Positions 8,043-15,735 of a stretch of 64,000 nucleotides of DNA are shown here, in pieces. Positions within the stretch are counted from its first letter, which is position 1. The number at the start of each line of letters is the position of its first letter. Below the pieces are notes generated by a model, which had not been told where the DNA came from, searched no databases, and saw only the letters and a program-made list of their open reading frames with translations. The stretch comes from Lewinellaceae bacterium. GTDB lineage: Bacteria > Bacteroidota > Bacteroidia > Chitinophagales > Saprospiraceae. The stretch is taken from assembly GCA_020636315.1 (NCBI GenBank), contig JACJYA010000017.1, positions 1 to 64,000 of the forward strand, read 5' to 3'. A program made the position numbers and the translations under genes.

Positions 8043-8723
8043 CTACAGGTTTTTTCCTGTTTTTTTATGAATTGGTTCTAATAACCTCACGCCTTCGATT
8101 GCCTTAAGTTTGCACGATTTAAAGTTATTCTTTAAGGAAGGACAGGACATTTCAAAAGTTGTTTTGCTCAGTTTGCCGGCCGTTACCATTTGTCGGCCAA
8201 CAACCTCTGTAACAGGTTGAATAGAAATAGCTTCCTTGAAATTATATTTAAAGTAATAAGTTTTACCTTTTTCAACTGAAAAATCCAGAGTGCCGAAAAA
8301 AGGGCCGTGTTCAATTGCTTTTATTATGCTTAGAGAATCGGCCCATTGGACCACTTCTTCATGCGCTTTATAGTTCCAGGAATTAATGGCAAAGCCTCCG
8401 CTATTGGGGGCCGAAAACCAGTTTTGGTGTATTGCGGAAACAGCATTGACATTCATAGTGTAAGTTCCGGGCTTAAACCTAAAATAGGAAAAGGAATTAT
8501 CACCCTGTAACGCTAAATGGTGATTATTAAAGTCAATGCCTGTCAATACCCCTTTTCCATAAAATTTTCCTTCCCGGATGACATAAACCAAGGCTTCTTG
8601 TTCGGACGGTTTCAATGACCTGGCTTCCTGTTCTATTGAAGGGCTCAATCTTATCGTATCCCAGGTGACAGCGCCACAACTGATTAGTAGTTCAATTAAT
8701 AAAACTGTCAGAATTAGCCGCAT
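8043..8723 (-). CDS. Lipoprotein, possibly DUF2846-like
   Basis: 226 aa. A short leader MRLILTVLLIELLISC supplies a cysteine for lipidation (LLISC-GAV). The mature part has ALVYVIREGKFYGKGVLTGIDFNN and a YFRFKPGTYTMNVNA stretch, reminiscent of DUF2846 proteins in which a short beta domain presents a displayed value, with a GKTYYFKYNF strand further on. ATG at 8765 is also possible; 8723 gives the more normal lipoprotein leader. The gene is more AT-rich than its neighbours, which may indicate separate ancestry. No function assigned. Confidence 0.6.
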   Translation of the reverse strand: MRLILTVLLIELLISCGAVTWDTIRLSPSIEQEARSLKPSEQEALVYVIREGKFYGKGVLTGIDFNNHHLALQGDNSFSYFRFKPGTYTMNVNAVSAIHQNWFSAPNSGGFAINSWNYKAHEEVVQWADSLSIIKAIEHGPFFGTLDFSVEKGKTYYFKYNFKEAISIQPVTEVVGRQMVTAGKLSKTTFEMSCPSLKNNFKSCKLKAIEGVRLLEPIHKKTGKNL

Positions 8724-9089
8724 CCGGTTGTTGGCTATTCGGGTAAAAAAGCTGATACGGTACATAATGACCCCATTTTAAAGGTTCATCAGGAAAAAAT
8801 TCATTTTCACCTGATTTCTAAAGCCATTGTATTTCGATAAACTGCTTTAATGTGTAGGGGATTACAATTAAAAATAACCTTATAAAAATATCCCATCTGT
8901 ATCATTTTTCCAAAATCCCCAAGCTATGTTTTTATTCAATCATTTACCCCAAATAGACAGGCTGGCCTCCATTTAACCTTAAAACAGGCCTTAAAACATA
9001 ACTTTAGAGAAATTGGATAGCTACCGACCACGAAGCCTGCTGATCCAAGACAAAGAATACATACCGAGACGGCCCACTTCTCTACGGCC
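8724..9089. other. AT-rich gap with no gene seen
   Basis: About 366 bases between two minus-strand genes. It is markedly AT-rich and contains two near-identical blocks reading CCTTAAAACA around 8978-8999. No open frame of note, RNA-like fold or clear TAnnTTTG promoter was found. Confidence 0.4.
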
Positions 9090-9614
9090 CTAATCTGAAA
9101 TGAATTCCGCGACGTAATCAGCTATGGCCTGCAGGTCATCCTCTAAAAATTCCCTGTCGTCACCAAATATTTCCAGGAATTCCTGGGGGTGCCGGCCATC
9201 GGCGATCAGGTAAATGCAACCCGCCAGAAGCTTGCCCTCTTCGCTGACCCGGATATCCAGGCTCTGGATCTTTTCTCTTTCCACCCTGAACACCCTGAAC
9301 CCTTCTTTCAGGGCGATTTCTTTTTCATTGATCTCAACGGACTTTGTTTCCGCATCTTTTTCCCGCTGTTTCAGATTGGCCGCCTGAAACAATAGGGGCG
9401 CCGACAGCCCGATAACCAAAGCTCCTATCTTGGTTGAAACAAAGAGTATCAGAGCCAGCCCTACGGCCACTGCGATGGCGGAAAAGATCAGATAGGCCCA
9501 TACGGAAGAGTTGCCTGCCTTGCCTTTTTTTATGACGAGGCTTCCGCCAGCCTGCTCCACCTCGAAATGGTGCCGGCCCATGACGGATAGAAATGAAGAT
9601 TCCTTTTTGTCCAT
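9090..9614 (-). CDS. Membrane protein with two central helices
   Basis: 174 aa. After a soluble N-terminus (VMGRHHFEVEQAGGSLVIKKGKAG) there are two adjacent membrane segments (WAYLIFSAIAVAVGLALILFV and IGALVIGLSAPLLF), then a cytosolic domain whose FRVFRVEREKIQSLDIR looks like a PH-like/bPH fold, and an acidic end with EFLEIFGDDREFLEDDL. The start at 9614 (MDKKESS) is preferred to 9662. No characterised family recognised; architecture is that of small bPH2-like membrane proteins. Confidence 0.6.
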   Translation of the reverse strand: MDKKESSFLSVMGRHHFEVEQAGGSLVIKKGKAGNSSVWAYLIFSAIAVAVGLALILFVSTKIGALVIGLSAPLLFQAANLKQREKDAETKSVEINEKEIALKEGFRVFRVEREKIQSLDIRVSEEGKLLAGCIYLIADGRHPQEFLEIFGDDREFLEDDLQAIADYVAEFISD

Positions 9615-9798
9615 TGTTCTTTTTGTTAGGCGAGATATGAGAACGCCTGATAAAAGTAACAATGTATTCCAAGAAGTTCAAATTCTTTTACATGAAAACG
9701 ACTGCTACGGAAACAACCATGGATGGGCAGGTGCCCAAACTGCCACGTAGTTAAAAACGCCTTAGTACGCTCCCAAAGTGGCAACTCCAAAGCCAATC

Positions 9799-10776
9799 TC
9801 ACGGCACCAACACCGAAGCCCCCGTCGTCTTCCGCCCCTCCAGTTGCCGGTGGGCTTCGGCGGCATCCTTCAGGGCGAACCGCTGATTGACCGGCACTTT
9901 GATGGCGCCTTCTTTTATGGCGCCGAACAGAGCTTTGGCTCCGGATTCCAGTTCCTCCCGGGTGGCGATGTAGTTGAACAGCGTGGGGCGAGTGGTGAAG
10001 AGCGAGCCTTTCTGCGCCAGGTGCCCAAGTTCGAAATTCCGGATCACGCCGGATGACTGGCCGAAGCACACCCACATCCCCAGGCGCTTCAGGCAGTCCA
10101 GCGAGCCGGGATAGGTGTCCTGCCCCACCGAATCATAGACGACATCGACGCCTTTGCCATCGGTGATCTCTTTGACGCGCTCCACAAAGTTCTCCTTCCG
10201 GTAGTTGATGACATGGTGGTAGCCGTTGGCGTTGGCCAGGGCCACTTTCTCATCCGAGCCGGCTGTGCCGATCAGCGTGGCGCCGAGGGCCGATGCCCAC
10301 TGTCCGGCGATGGAGCCCACCCCGCCGGCGGCAGCGTGGATCAGGACGGTATGCCCGGGCTGTACGGCAAAGGTGCGGTGCAACAGGTAATGGGCGGTCA
10401 GGCCTTTTACCATGGAGGCGGCCGCCACCTCGTCCGAAACACCGTCCGGGATCTTTACCAGGCGGCTGGCCGGCACGATGCGTTGCTCTGCATAGGCGCC
10501 GGTGGGCAGGGTGTAGGCCACGCGGCTGCCGGCCTCCAGGCCTTCCACGCCCTCTCCGGTTTCGAGGACCTCCCCGGCGCCTTCAGCGCCAACGATCAGA
10601 GGCCCTTTATGGGGCCAGGCGTACAGGCCGGTGCGAAAATAGGTATCGACAAAATTCAGCCCGATGGCAGTGTGGCGGATCAGTACTTCCCCCGGTCCGG
10701 GGGCCGGCGCCTGGATGGATTCGTATTGCAGTACTTCCGGCCCACCGGGTTTGTGAATGCGTATGGCGTATGGCAT
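9799..10776 (-). CDS. NAD(P)H:quinone oxidoreductase, zinc-free MDR type
   Basis: 325 aa. Zeta-crystallin/QOR branch of the medium-chain dehydrogenase superfamily: an N-terminal GroES-like domain (GPGEVLIRHTAIGLNFVDTYFRTGLY), then a Rossmann domain with the nucleotide-binding loop HAAAGGVGSIAGQWA and the cofactor-selecting IGTAGSDEKVALA. The zinc-binding cysteines of alcohol dehydrogenases are absent, as expected for QOR. It would reduce quinones or other enones with NADPH in the cytosol. Stands alone; a (CTGGTTG)n tract lies just upstream. Confidence 0.88.
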   Translation of the reverse strand: MPYAIRIHKPGGPEVLQYESIQAPAPGPGEVLIRHTAIGLNFVDTYFRTGLYAWPHKGPLIVGAEGAGEVLETGEGVEGLEAGSRVAYTLPTGAYAEQRIVPASRLVKIPDGVSDEVAAASMVKGLTAHYLLHRTFAVQPGHTVLIHAAAGGVGSIAGQWASALGATLIGTAGSDEKVALANANGYHHVINYRKENFVERVKEITDGKGVDVVYDSVGQDTYPGSLDCLKRLGMWVCFGQSSGVIRNFELGHLAQKGSLFTTRPTLFNYIATREELESGAKALFGAIKEGAIKVPVNQRFALKDAAEAHRQLEGRKTTGASVLVP

Positions 10777-10796
10777 GGGTGGTGGTTTTTAGTGGT

Positions 10797-10950
10797 TGGT
10801 TGGGTTTCTGGTTGCTGGTTGCTGGTTGCTGGTTGCTGGGTTTCTGGTTTCTGGTTGCTCCAATGCTGCGGTCAAACAATCTAACAATCCAACAATTTAA
10901 CAATCCAACAGCCCCCAACCTGACAACAATCTAACAATCTAACAATTTCC
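10797..10950. repeat. Intergenic tandem tracts (CTGGTTG)n and (AACAATC)n
   Basis: Between the oxidoreductase start and the peroxidase end. First part is a run of period-7 units CTGGTTG/TTTCTGG (about 10797-10860); second part alternates CAACAATCTAACAATCCAAC. The same motifs, or their complements, recur in several other gaps of this window, so they are dispersed intergenic tracts and not remnants of one gene. There are no unique spacers, so it is not a CRISPR array. Confidence 0.7.
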
Positions 10951-10964
10951 CCCTCCATCCCTAC

Positions 10965-12854
10965 TCACCCCCCCTCCGGCACCACCCTCTCCACCGTCAG
11001 CCCGGAGGTATCTGTCAGGGTTTGCATAAAGGTAATGATGTCGGCTTTTTCCCGTTCCGTCAGGTTCAGGGGTTCGGAGGGCAGAGTCTGGTTGGGGATA
11101 TCCAGGCCCATGCCGGCTCCGCCGCCGCGATCGTAGAACTCCATCACCTCTTCCAGGGTGTTGAACAGGCCGTTGTGCATGTAGGGCGCCGTCAGAGCGG
11201 CGTTGCGGACGGAAACGGTCTTGAAGGATTGCAGGTAATGGGGGCGGGCATCCTTGGGAATGCCGTTTTCCGCCCTTCCGGGGTCGGGGTCCGGGCGGGG
11301 GTGCAGGGTATCCAGCCCCAGGGTGAGGCCCAGCACTTCCGAGTCGGTTTCAGTGTAGAACGGAGGCGCCAGGCCATTAAACACCGGGACGAAGTGACAG
11401 GTGCCGCAGGCGGCCTTTCCCATAAAAAGGTTGAACCCGCGGATGGCCGCCGGCGGGTAGCTGGCGGATTCATTGCGGACGTACCGGTCAAATTCGCTGT
11501 TGAAAGAAGCCAGCGTATTGACATAAGCCGCCAGGGCGTTGCCGATGGAACGGCTGTAAATGTATTGACCCCCTATTTCGCCATATACTTCCCGGAACAT
11601 TCGCTCATAGGCGCTGTCCTGCTGCAGCCGTTCGGCGATCTGGTAGAAATCGGTGTTGAATTCGAGTGTATCATGGACGACGTGGGCCACCTGCCGCTCC
11701 AGAGTGATTTCGCGCATATCCCAGAAAAAGCGGGAGGAAAAGGTAGCGTCAATGAGTGTCGGAGAATTGCGGCGGGTAAACTTGCCGGGTATGTGGGACC
11801 GGCTTTTGGGCAACCCGTCGGTAAAGGCCCGGTTGGGGTCGTGGCAGGTGGCGCAGGACATCTCCCCATTGCCGGAGAGAATGGGGTCGTAGAACAGCTT
11901 TTTGCCCAGTTCGATGGCAGCCGGAGTTTCCAGGGGAATATAGGAAAGCTGGGTGTAGAACTTGCGGCTGAGAAAATTCTCTTCGAACAGGTTTCTCGCG
12001 TGGAAGTTCTGTGCCTGGTACTTAACCTGGCCGGTATCTATGCCGTTCTGTATCTGAAAATCGAGCAATTTCCCGTAGAGAGGGTTGACGGCCTCCTTCA
12101 GGAAGGCCATCCGGTCGAAAGTGTCGAAGTCCTTGTTGGCGCCGAGGGTGTAAAATGCTTTCCGGAAGAGCTTTCTGGCCGCTCCGAATTCCTCCTGAGC
12201 CCCGTCTTTGACGTGCCCTATAAACAGAATAAAAGCCTGCTCCATGGCTGCGATACTGGCCTGGGCCTCTTCGATGCCGTTGCCTGAGCCTGGCGTATCA
12301 AAACCGGTGACCCCCAGCGCAAACACCCGTACGATGCCCGATCGGAGGGCTTCCATAACCTGGGTGTCCGACAGGCTGAGCGGCAGGTGTATCCTTACGA
12401 TGAAATCCACCCTCTCCTTCAGGCTGGTGGCCAGCGCCGCGATCTTTTCACGCTCCGTCTCCGCCTCCTCGCTGAAAACCAGTTCGTCCAGGGCCTGCAG
12501 GCCGTTGGGAGGGACTATCGGCCCGTTCACATCTTCTTTGTTGATCTTAGGCAGCGGCGCCCCGTTGATGTACAGGTAATTGTACTCCGTTTTGAAGTAG
12601 TCGAACAGATATTCGACCCGCTTGAAGGCGTAACGGGTTTTGGCCAGCTGTTCCCGAAGTGCGGACAAATCGAACGGCCCCTGGGCCATCTCCGCCAGCT
12701 TGTTGGTTTCACCCTGAAACAGGCGAAAATTTTCCTCATACATTTGAGCGATCCGTTGCGCGGCGTCATCCCGGCCATCATCCACGGAAGAGGAGGAAAG
12801 CCCCAGTATGCCGAGCAACCCAACAAACAGAAAAAATGTCATTAGAATTTTCAT
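10965..12854 (-). CDS. Di-heme cytochrome c peroxidase (MauG/CcpA type) with helical N-terminal domain
   Basis: 629 aa, exported (signal peptide MKILMTFFLFVGLLGILGLS; start at 12854 rather than 12902). The C-terminal half is the di-heme peroxidase fold with two c-type heme sites, CATCH (C334-H338) and CGTCH (C483-H487), plus DPNRAFTDG, FFWDMREITLERQVAHV and APYMHNGLFNTLEEVMEFYDRGGG. The first 300 residues are alpha-helical and carry no heme motif (LREQLAKTRYAFKRVEYLFDYFKTEYN); such an N-terminal helical part is known in some Bacteroidota peroxidases and is imelysin-like in appearance. Likely role: periplasmic hydrogen peroxide reduction or protein oxidation. Confidence 0.88.
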   Translation of the reverse strand: MKILMTFFLFVGLLGILGLSSSSVDDGRDDAAQRIAQMYEENFRLFQGETNKLAEMAQGPFDLSALREQLAKTRYAFKRVEYLFDYFKTEYNYLYINGAPLPKINKEDVNGPIVPPNGLQALDELVFSEEAETEREKIAALATSLKERVDFIVRIHLPLSLSDTQVMEALRSGIVRVFALGVTGFDTPGSGNGIEEAQASIAAMEQAFILFIGHVKDGAQEEFGAARKLFRKAFYTLGANKDFDTFDRMAFLKEAVNPLYGKLLDFQIQNGIDTGQVKYQAQNFHARNLFEENFLSRKFYTQLSYIPLETPAAIELGKKLFYDPILSGNGEMSCATCHDPNRAFTDGLPKSRSHIPGKFTRRNSPTLIDATFSSRFFWDMREITLERQVAHVVHDTLEFNTDFYQIAERLQQDSAYERMFREVYGEIGGQYIYSRSIGNALAAYVNTLASFNSEFDRYVRNESASYPPAAIRGFNLFMGKAACGTCHFVPVFNGLAPPFYTETDSEVLGLTLGLDTLHPRPDPDPGRAENGIPKDARPHYLQSFKTVSVRNAALTAPYMHNGLFNTLEEVMEFYDRGGGAGMGLDIPNQTLPSEPLNLTEREKADIITFMQTLTDTSGLTVERVVPEGG

Positions 12855-13151
12855 AGCCAATTGTTCTGTTGCAAAGGTAAGAATGCAGGAGGAAAAATCC
12901 ATTTTTTACCGCACTTCCACCCTTTCCCCATAATCCTCATCATGCCGGGTGTCACATCACAACACCACCTTCCGGCACGTTACCTTTTTCAAAGTAACGG
13001 ATCAGGCCTGCAGTACAATTTCAGGTACGATATCCGGGAAGACGGCTTGCCGGTGAAGCGCTATACCCCCGGCGCAAACCCCGCTGGGAGCCACACATCA
13101 ACATCCTGTTGCTTTGAGGCAATTTAGCCCCTGATACGCATGAGTCATGTA
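12855..13151. other. Gap between convergent or tandem minus-strand genes
   Basis: About 297 bases. It contains a short hairpin CGTTAC...GTAACG near 12978-13000 and no supported gene; a plus-strand frame at 12861-13127 has no homology features and is judged chance. Confidence 0.35.
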
Positions 13152-14036
13152 TTACCCCTTCCCGATCCTCACCGAGGTCATGCTCAGCGACCCCGCTACG
13201 TAGCGGTCGTTAAAGAACTCCACCTCCTCTTTATCATCCTGCAGGGCCAGAGCATAGAGAAGGGGGTAGTAATGGTCGGGCGTAGGGATGGCCAGTTTGG
13301 CGGCCTGCCCCAGGCCGGTGTAGTCGATCAGAGGCTGATGGGATTTTGACAATATGTGCTTCTTGAAGGTTTCGTTGATCTCCTGGGCCCAGCCGTAGCC
13401 GTAATCCGGCTCATCCATTTTCTGCCAGTCCACCATCCGGAGGTTGTGCACCATGTTGCCGCTGCCCATGATGAGGACGCCTTTGCGCCGCAGGCTTTGC
13501 AGCTCCTGCGCCAGCTTGTAATGATAGGCAGGCGGCTTGTGGTAATCAATGCTCAGCTGCAGGACCGGGATATCGGCTTCCGGGTACATCTGCCGGACGA
13601 CCGACCAGCAGCCGTGGTCCAGCCCCCAGTCGTGGTCGAGGCCCACCTGTGTCTGCTGTATCAGAGCGGCGGTTTCCTTCGCCAGCTGTGGGTTGCCGGG
13701 CGCCGGATATTGTACCTCGAAAAGTTCCTGCGGAAATCCTCCGAAATCGTGGATGGTCTTCGGCTGCGGCATGGCGGTGATGTGCGTGCCCCGGGTCAGC
13801 CAGTGAGCCGAGATGCAGAGCACGGCTTCCGGCTGCGGGATCTCCCGCCCCAGCTGCGCCCAGCGGCGGCTGAATTCGTTGTCTTCAATGCCGTTCATGG
13901 GTGAGCCGTGGCCCACAAACAGCACCGGCATCTTTTTGTCCCTTTCTTTCAGGTTGCGTGTAAACGTATTGAATGCTCCCAGAGTTGACATGGCGGTTAA
14001 TCCTCCTATTATTTTGATAAAATCTTTTCGGTTCAT
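13152..14036 (-). CDS. ygiD: 4,5-DOPA dioxygenase extradiol-like protein (YgiD family)
   Basis: 294 aa. Class III extradiol ring-cleavage fold, zinc-type YgiD/LigB family. Metal and active-site histidines are visible: H43 in VGHGSPMNG, H78 in ISAHWLT, H135 and H141 in GLDHDWGLDHGCW, and H197 in GSGNMVHNLR. The YgiD group opens aromatic catechols such as L-DOPA; substrate here is unproven. Unlike cytosolic YgiD it begins with a hydrophobic leader MNRKDFIKIIGGLTAMSTLGAF that looks like a twin-arginine or Sec signal with one arginine replaced, so export to the periplasm is possible. Read alone. Confidence 0.85.
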   Translation of the reverse strand: MNRKDFIKIIGGLTAMSTLGAFNTFTRNLKERDKKMPVLFVGHGSPMNGIEDNEFSRRWAQLGREIPQPEAVLCISAHWLTRGTHITAMPQPKTIHDFGGFPQELFEVQYPAPGNPQLAKETAALIQQTQVGLDHDWGLDHGCWSVVRQMYPEADIPVLQLSIDYHKPPAYHYKLAQELQSLRRKGVLIMGSGNMVHNLRMVDWQKMDEPDYGYGWAQEINETFKKHILSKSHQPLIDYTGLGQAAKLAIPTPDHYYPLLYALALQDDKEEVEFFNDRYVAGSLSMTSVRIGKG

Positions 14037-14294
14037 GGTTCAAGGGTGTTTATGGGGTGCCCTGACATAGTACTGGACACATTTTGGATTGTGTAAATGT
14101 GGAAAAGTGTAAAGGTGTAAATGGCTGGCAAGCCTCTTCTTTTACACTTTGATACACTCACACTTTAAACGGCCAACTAAATTCGGCCCTGGATAAGAGT
14201 ACAACCAAAATGGCCTAATGGTTTGATCCTGGCTAACCCTTAAGATTTTGCTGTTGACCGAAAAAGTAAGTAAATTGTTATCCAACTTTTTCCC

Positions 14295-15707
14295 ATGGTA
14301 GAATTTTATCTGAACAACCAAAAGATCCGCACCGCCGCCTCTCCCGGCAGCGCCCTGCTCGATCTCATCCGCCGGGAACAGGGGCTGACGGGGACGAAGC
14401 TCGTCTGCAAAGAAGGAGAATGCGCCGCCTGTGCTGTCTTGGTGGGCAGCCTGCAGGATGGGCGGGTGAAATATCAGAATATGTGCTCCTGTATCATGCC
14501 GCTGGCCAATGCGCAGGGCCGGCACATCGTCACCATCGAAGGGATCAACCTTTCGGAACTCACCCCGGTTCAGCAGGCCATAGTGGATTGCCACGGCAGC
14601 CAATGCGGGTTCTGTACTCCTGGCTTCGTCGTCTCCCTGTCCGGCGCCCTGCTTACTGATCACCGGCCCGGCTACGAACAACTCCTCAGGGCCATCGACG
14701 GCAACATCTGCCGCTGCACCGGCTATAAATCCATCGAGCGGGCGGTGCAGCGCATCGCCGAGGAGCTGCCGAAAGAAAATTACGGGCTGGAAATGCTCAT
14801 CCGCGAAGGCTACCTGCCCTCCTATTTCAGTACTATGCCCGAAAAACTGCAGGCCATAAACAAACCGCCGGAGGCCTCCCAAGCCGGCCAGTTTCCCGTT
14901 TTTCTGGGCGGCGGGACCGACCTGCTTGTACAGGCGCCCGAAAAAGTGGCCCACAGCCCGGTTCAGCCCGTGTCCGAACTACCGGCACTGAGAGGAGTCC
15001 GCGAAGAAGGGGGCCGCTGCATCATCGGCGCCGCCACTACAGCCACGGAACTGGAACAATCGACAGTCTTTCAATCTGTCCTCAATCCCGATGACGGCTT
15101 TTTCCACCTCCTCTCCTCCTCTCCTATCCGGAATATGTCCACCGTAGGGGGCAACCTGATCAATGCCTCTCCTATCGGCGATTTTACTATCCTTTTCCTG
15201 GCCCTGGACAGCCATATTCGCCTGCGGGGCCCGGCGGGAGAACGAACGCTGCCCCTGAAGGAGTTCTACCTGGATTACAAAAAAATGGACAGGAAGCCGG
15301 AAGAATACCTGGCGGCCGTCGAATTCGAAATCCCCCAAAAAGAAGTGTGTTTCAGCTTTGAAAAAGTGAGCACCCGCCGCAACCTGGATATTGCCTCGGT
15401 AAATACTGCTGCTGCGATAGCCATCGATGAAAACAACATCATTCGAACCCTGCACCTCTCCGCCGGCGGCGTGGGGCCCATACCCATGTACCTGCACCAA
15501 ACCGTCAGCTTTCTGCGGGGCAAGGAACTGAGCGAGGCCAACCTGAAAAAAGCGGTGGCCGTCATGCAGGAGGAGATCGCTCCCATAAGCGACGCCCGGG
15601 GTACGGCCGAATACAAGCGCATGCTGCTGCGGCAGCTGGTGCTGGCGCATTTTCAGAAAGCTGCGCCGGAGATGGAGATGATCGATATTTTGAAATTGAT
15701 GAAATAA
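14295..15707 (+). CDS. xdhA: Xanthine dehydrogenase small subunit (2Fe-2S and FAD domains)
   Basis: 470 aa. N-terminal plant-type ferredoxin domain with cysteines C38, C43, C46 and C66, then the second cluster domain with C99-C104-C107 (CGFCTPG) and CRCTGY. From about residue 195 an FAD-binding domain follows, with FLGGGTDLLVQ and TVGGNLINASPIGD. Together with the molybdenum subunit at 17836 it oxidises hypoxanthine and xanthine to urate, passing electrons to NAD+. Normally it is adjacent to xdhB; here an oppositely oriented gene of 1.75 kb intervenes. No XdhC chaperone is in this window. Confidence 0.92.
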   Translation: MVEFYLNNQKIRTAASPGSALLDLIRREQGLTGTKLVCKEGECAACAVLVGSLQDGRVKYQNMCSCIMPLANAQGRHIVTIEGINLSELTPVQQAIVDCHGSQCGFCTPGFVVSLSGALLTDHRPGYEQLLRAIDGNICRCTGYKSIERAVQRIAEELPKENYGLEMLIREGYLPSYFSTMPEKLQAINKPPEASQAGQFPVFLGGGTDLLVQAPEKVAHSPVQPVSELPALRGVREEGGRCIIGAATTATELEQSTVFQSVLNPDDGFFHLLSSSPIRNMSTVGGNLINASPIGDFTILFLALDSHIRLRGPAGERTLPLKEFYLDYKKMDRKPEEYLAAVEFEIPQKEVCFSFEKVSTRRNLDIASVNTAAAIAIDENNIIRTLHLSAGGVGPIPMYLHQTVSFLRGKELSEANLKKAVAVMQEEIAPISDARGTAEYKRMLLRQLVLAHFQKAAPEMEMIDILKLMK

Positions 15708-15735
15708 ACAGGCACAGGAATCGCTCCGGGAGGTA

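Noticed and set aside
10797..10860. CTGGTTG run considered as CRISPR array
   Set aside because: Units are contiguous without unique spacers, and no cas genes are near.
12861..13127. 88-codon plus-strand frame between peroxidase and YgiD-like genes
   Set aside because: No family features, no plausible ribosome site and composition unlike neighbouring proteins.
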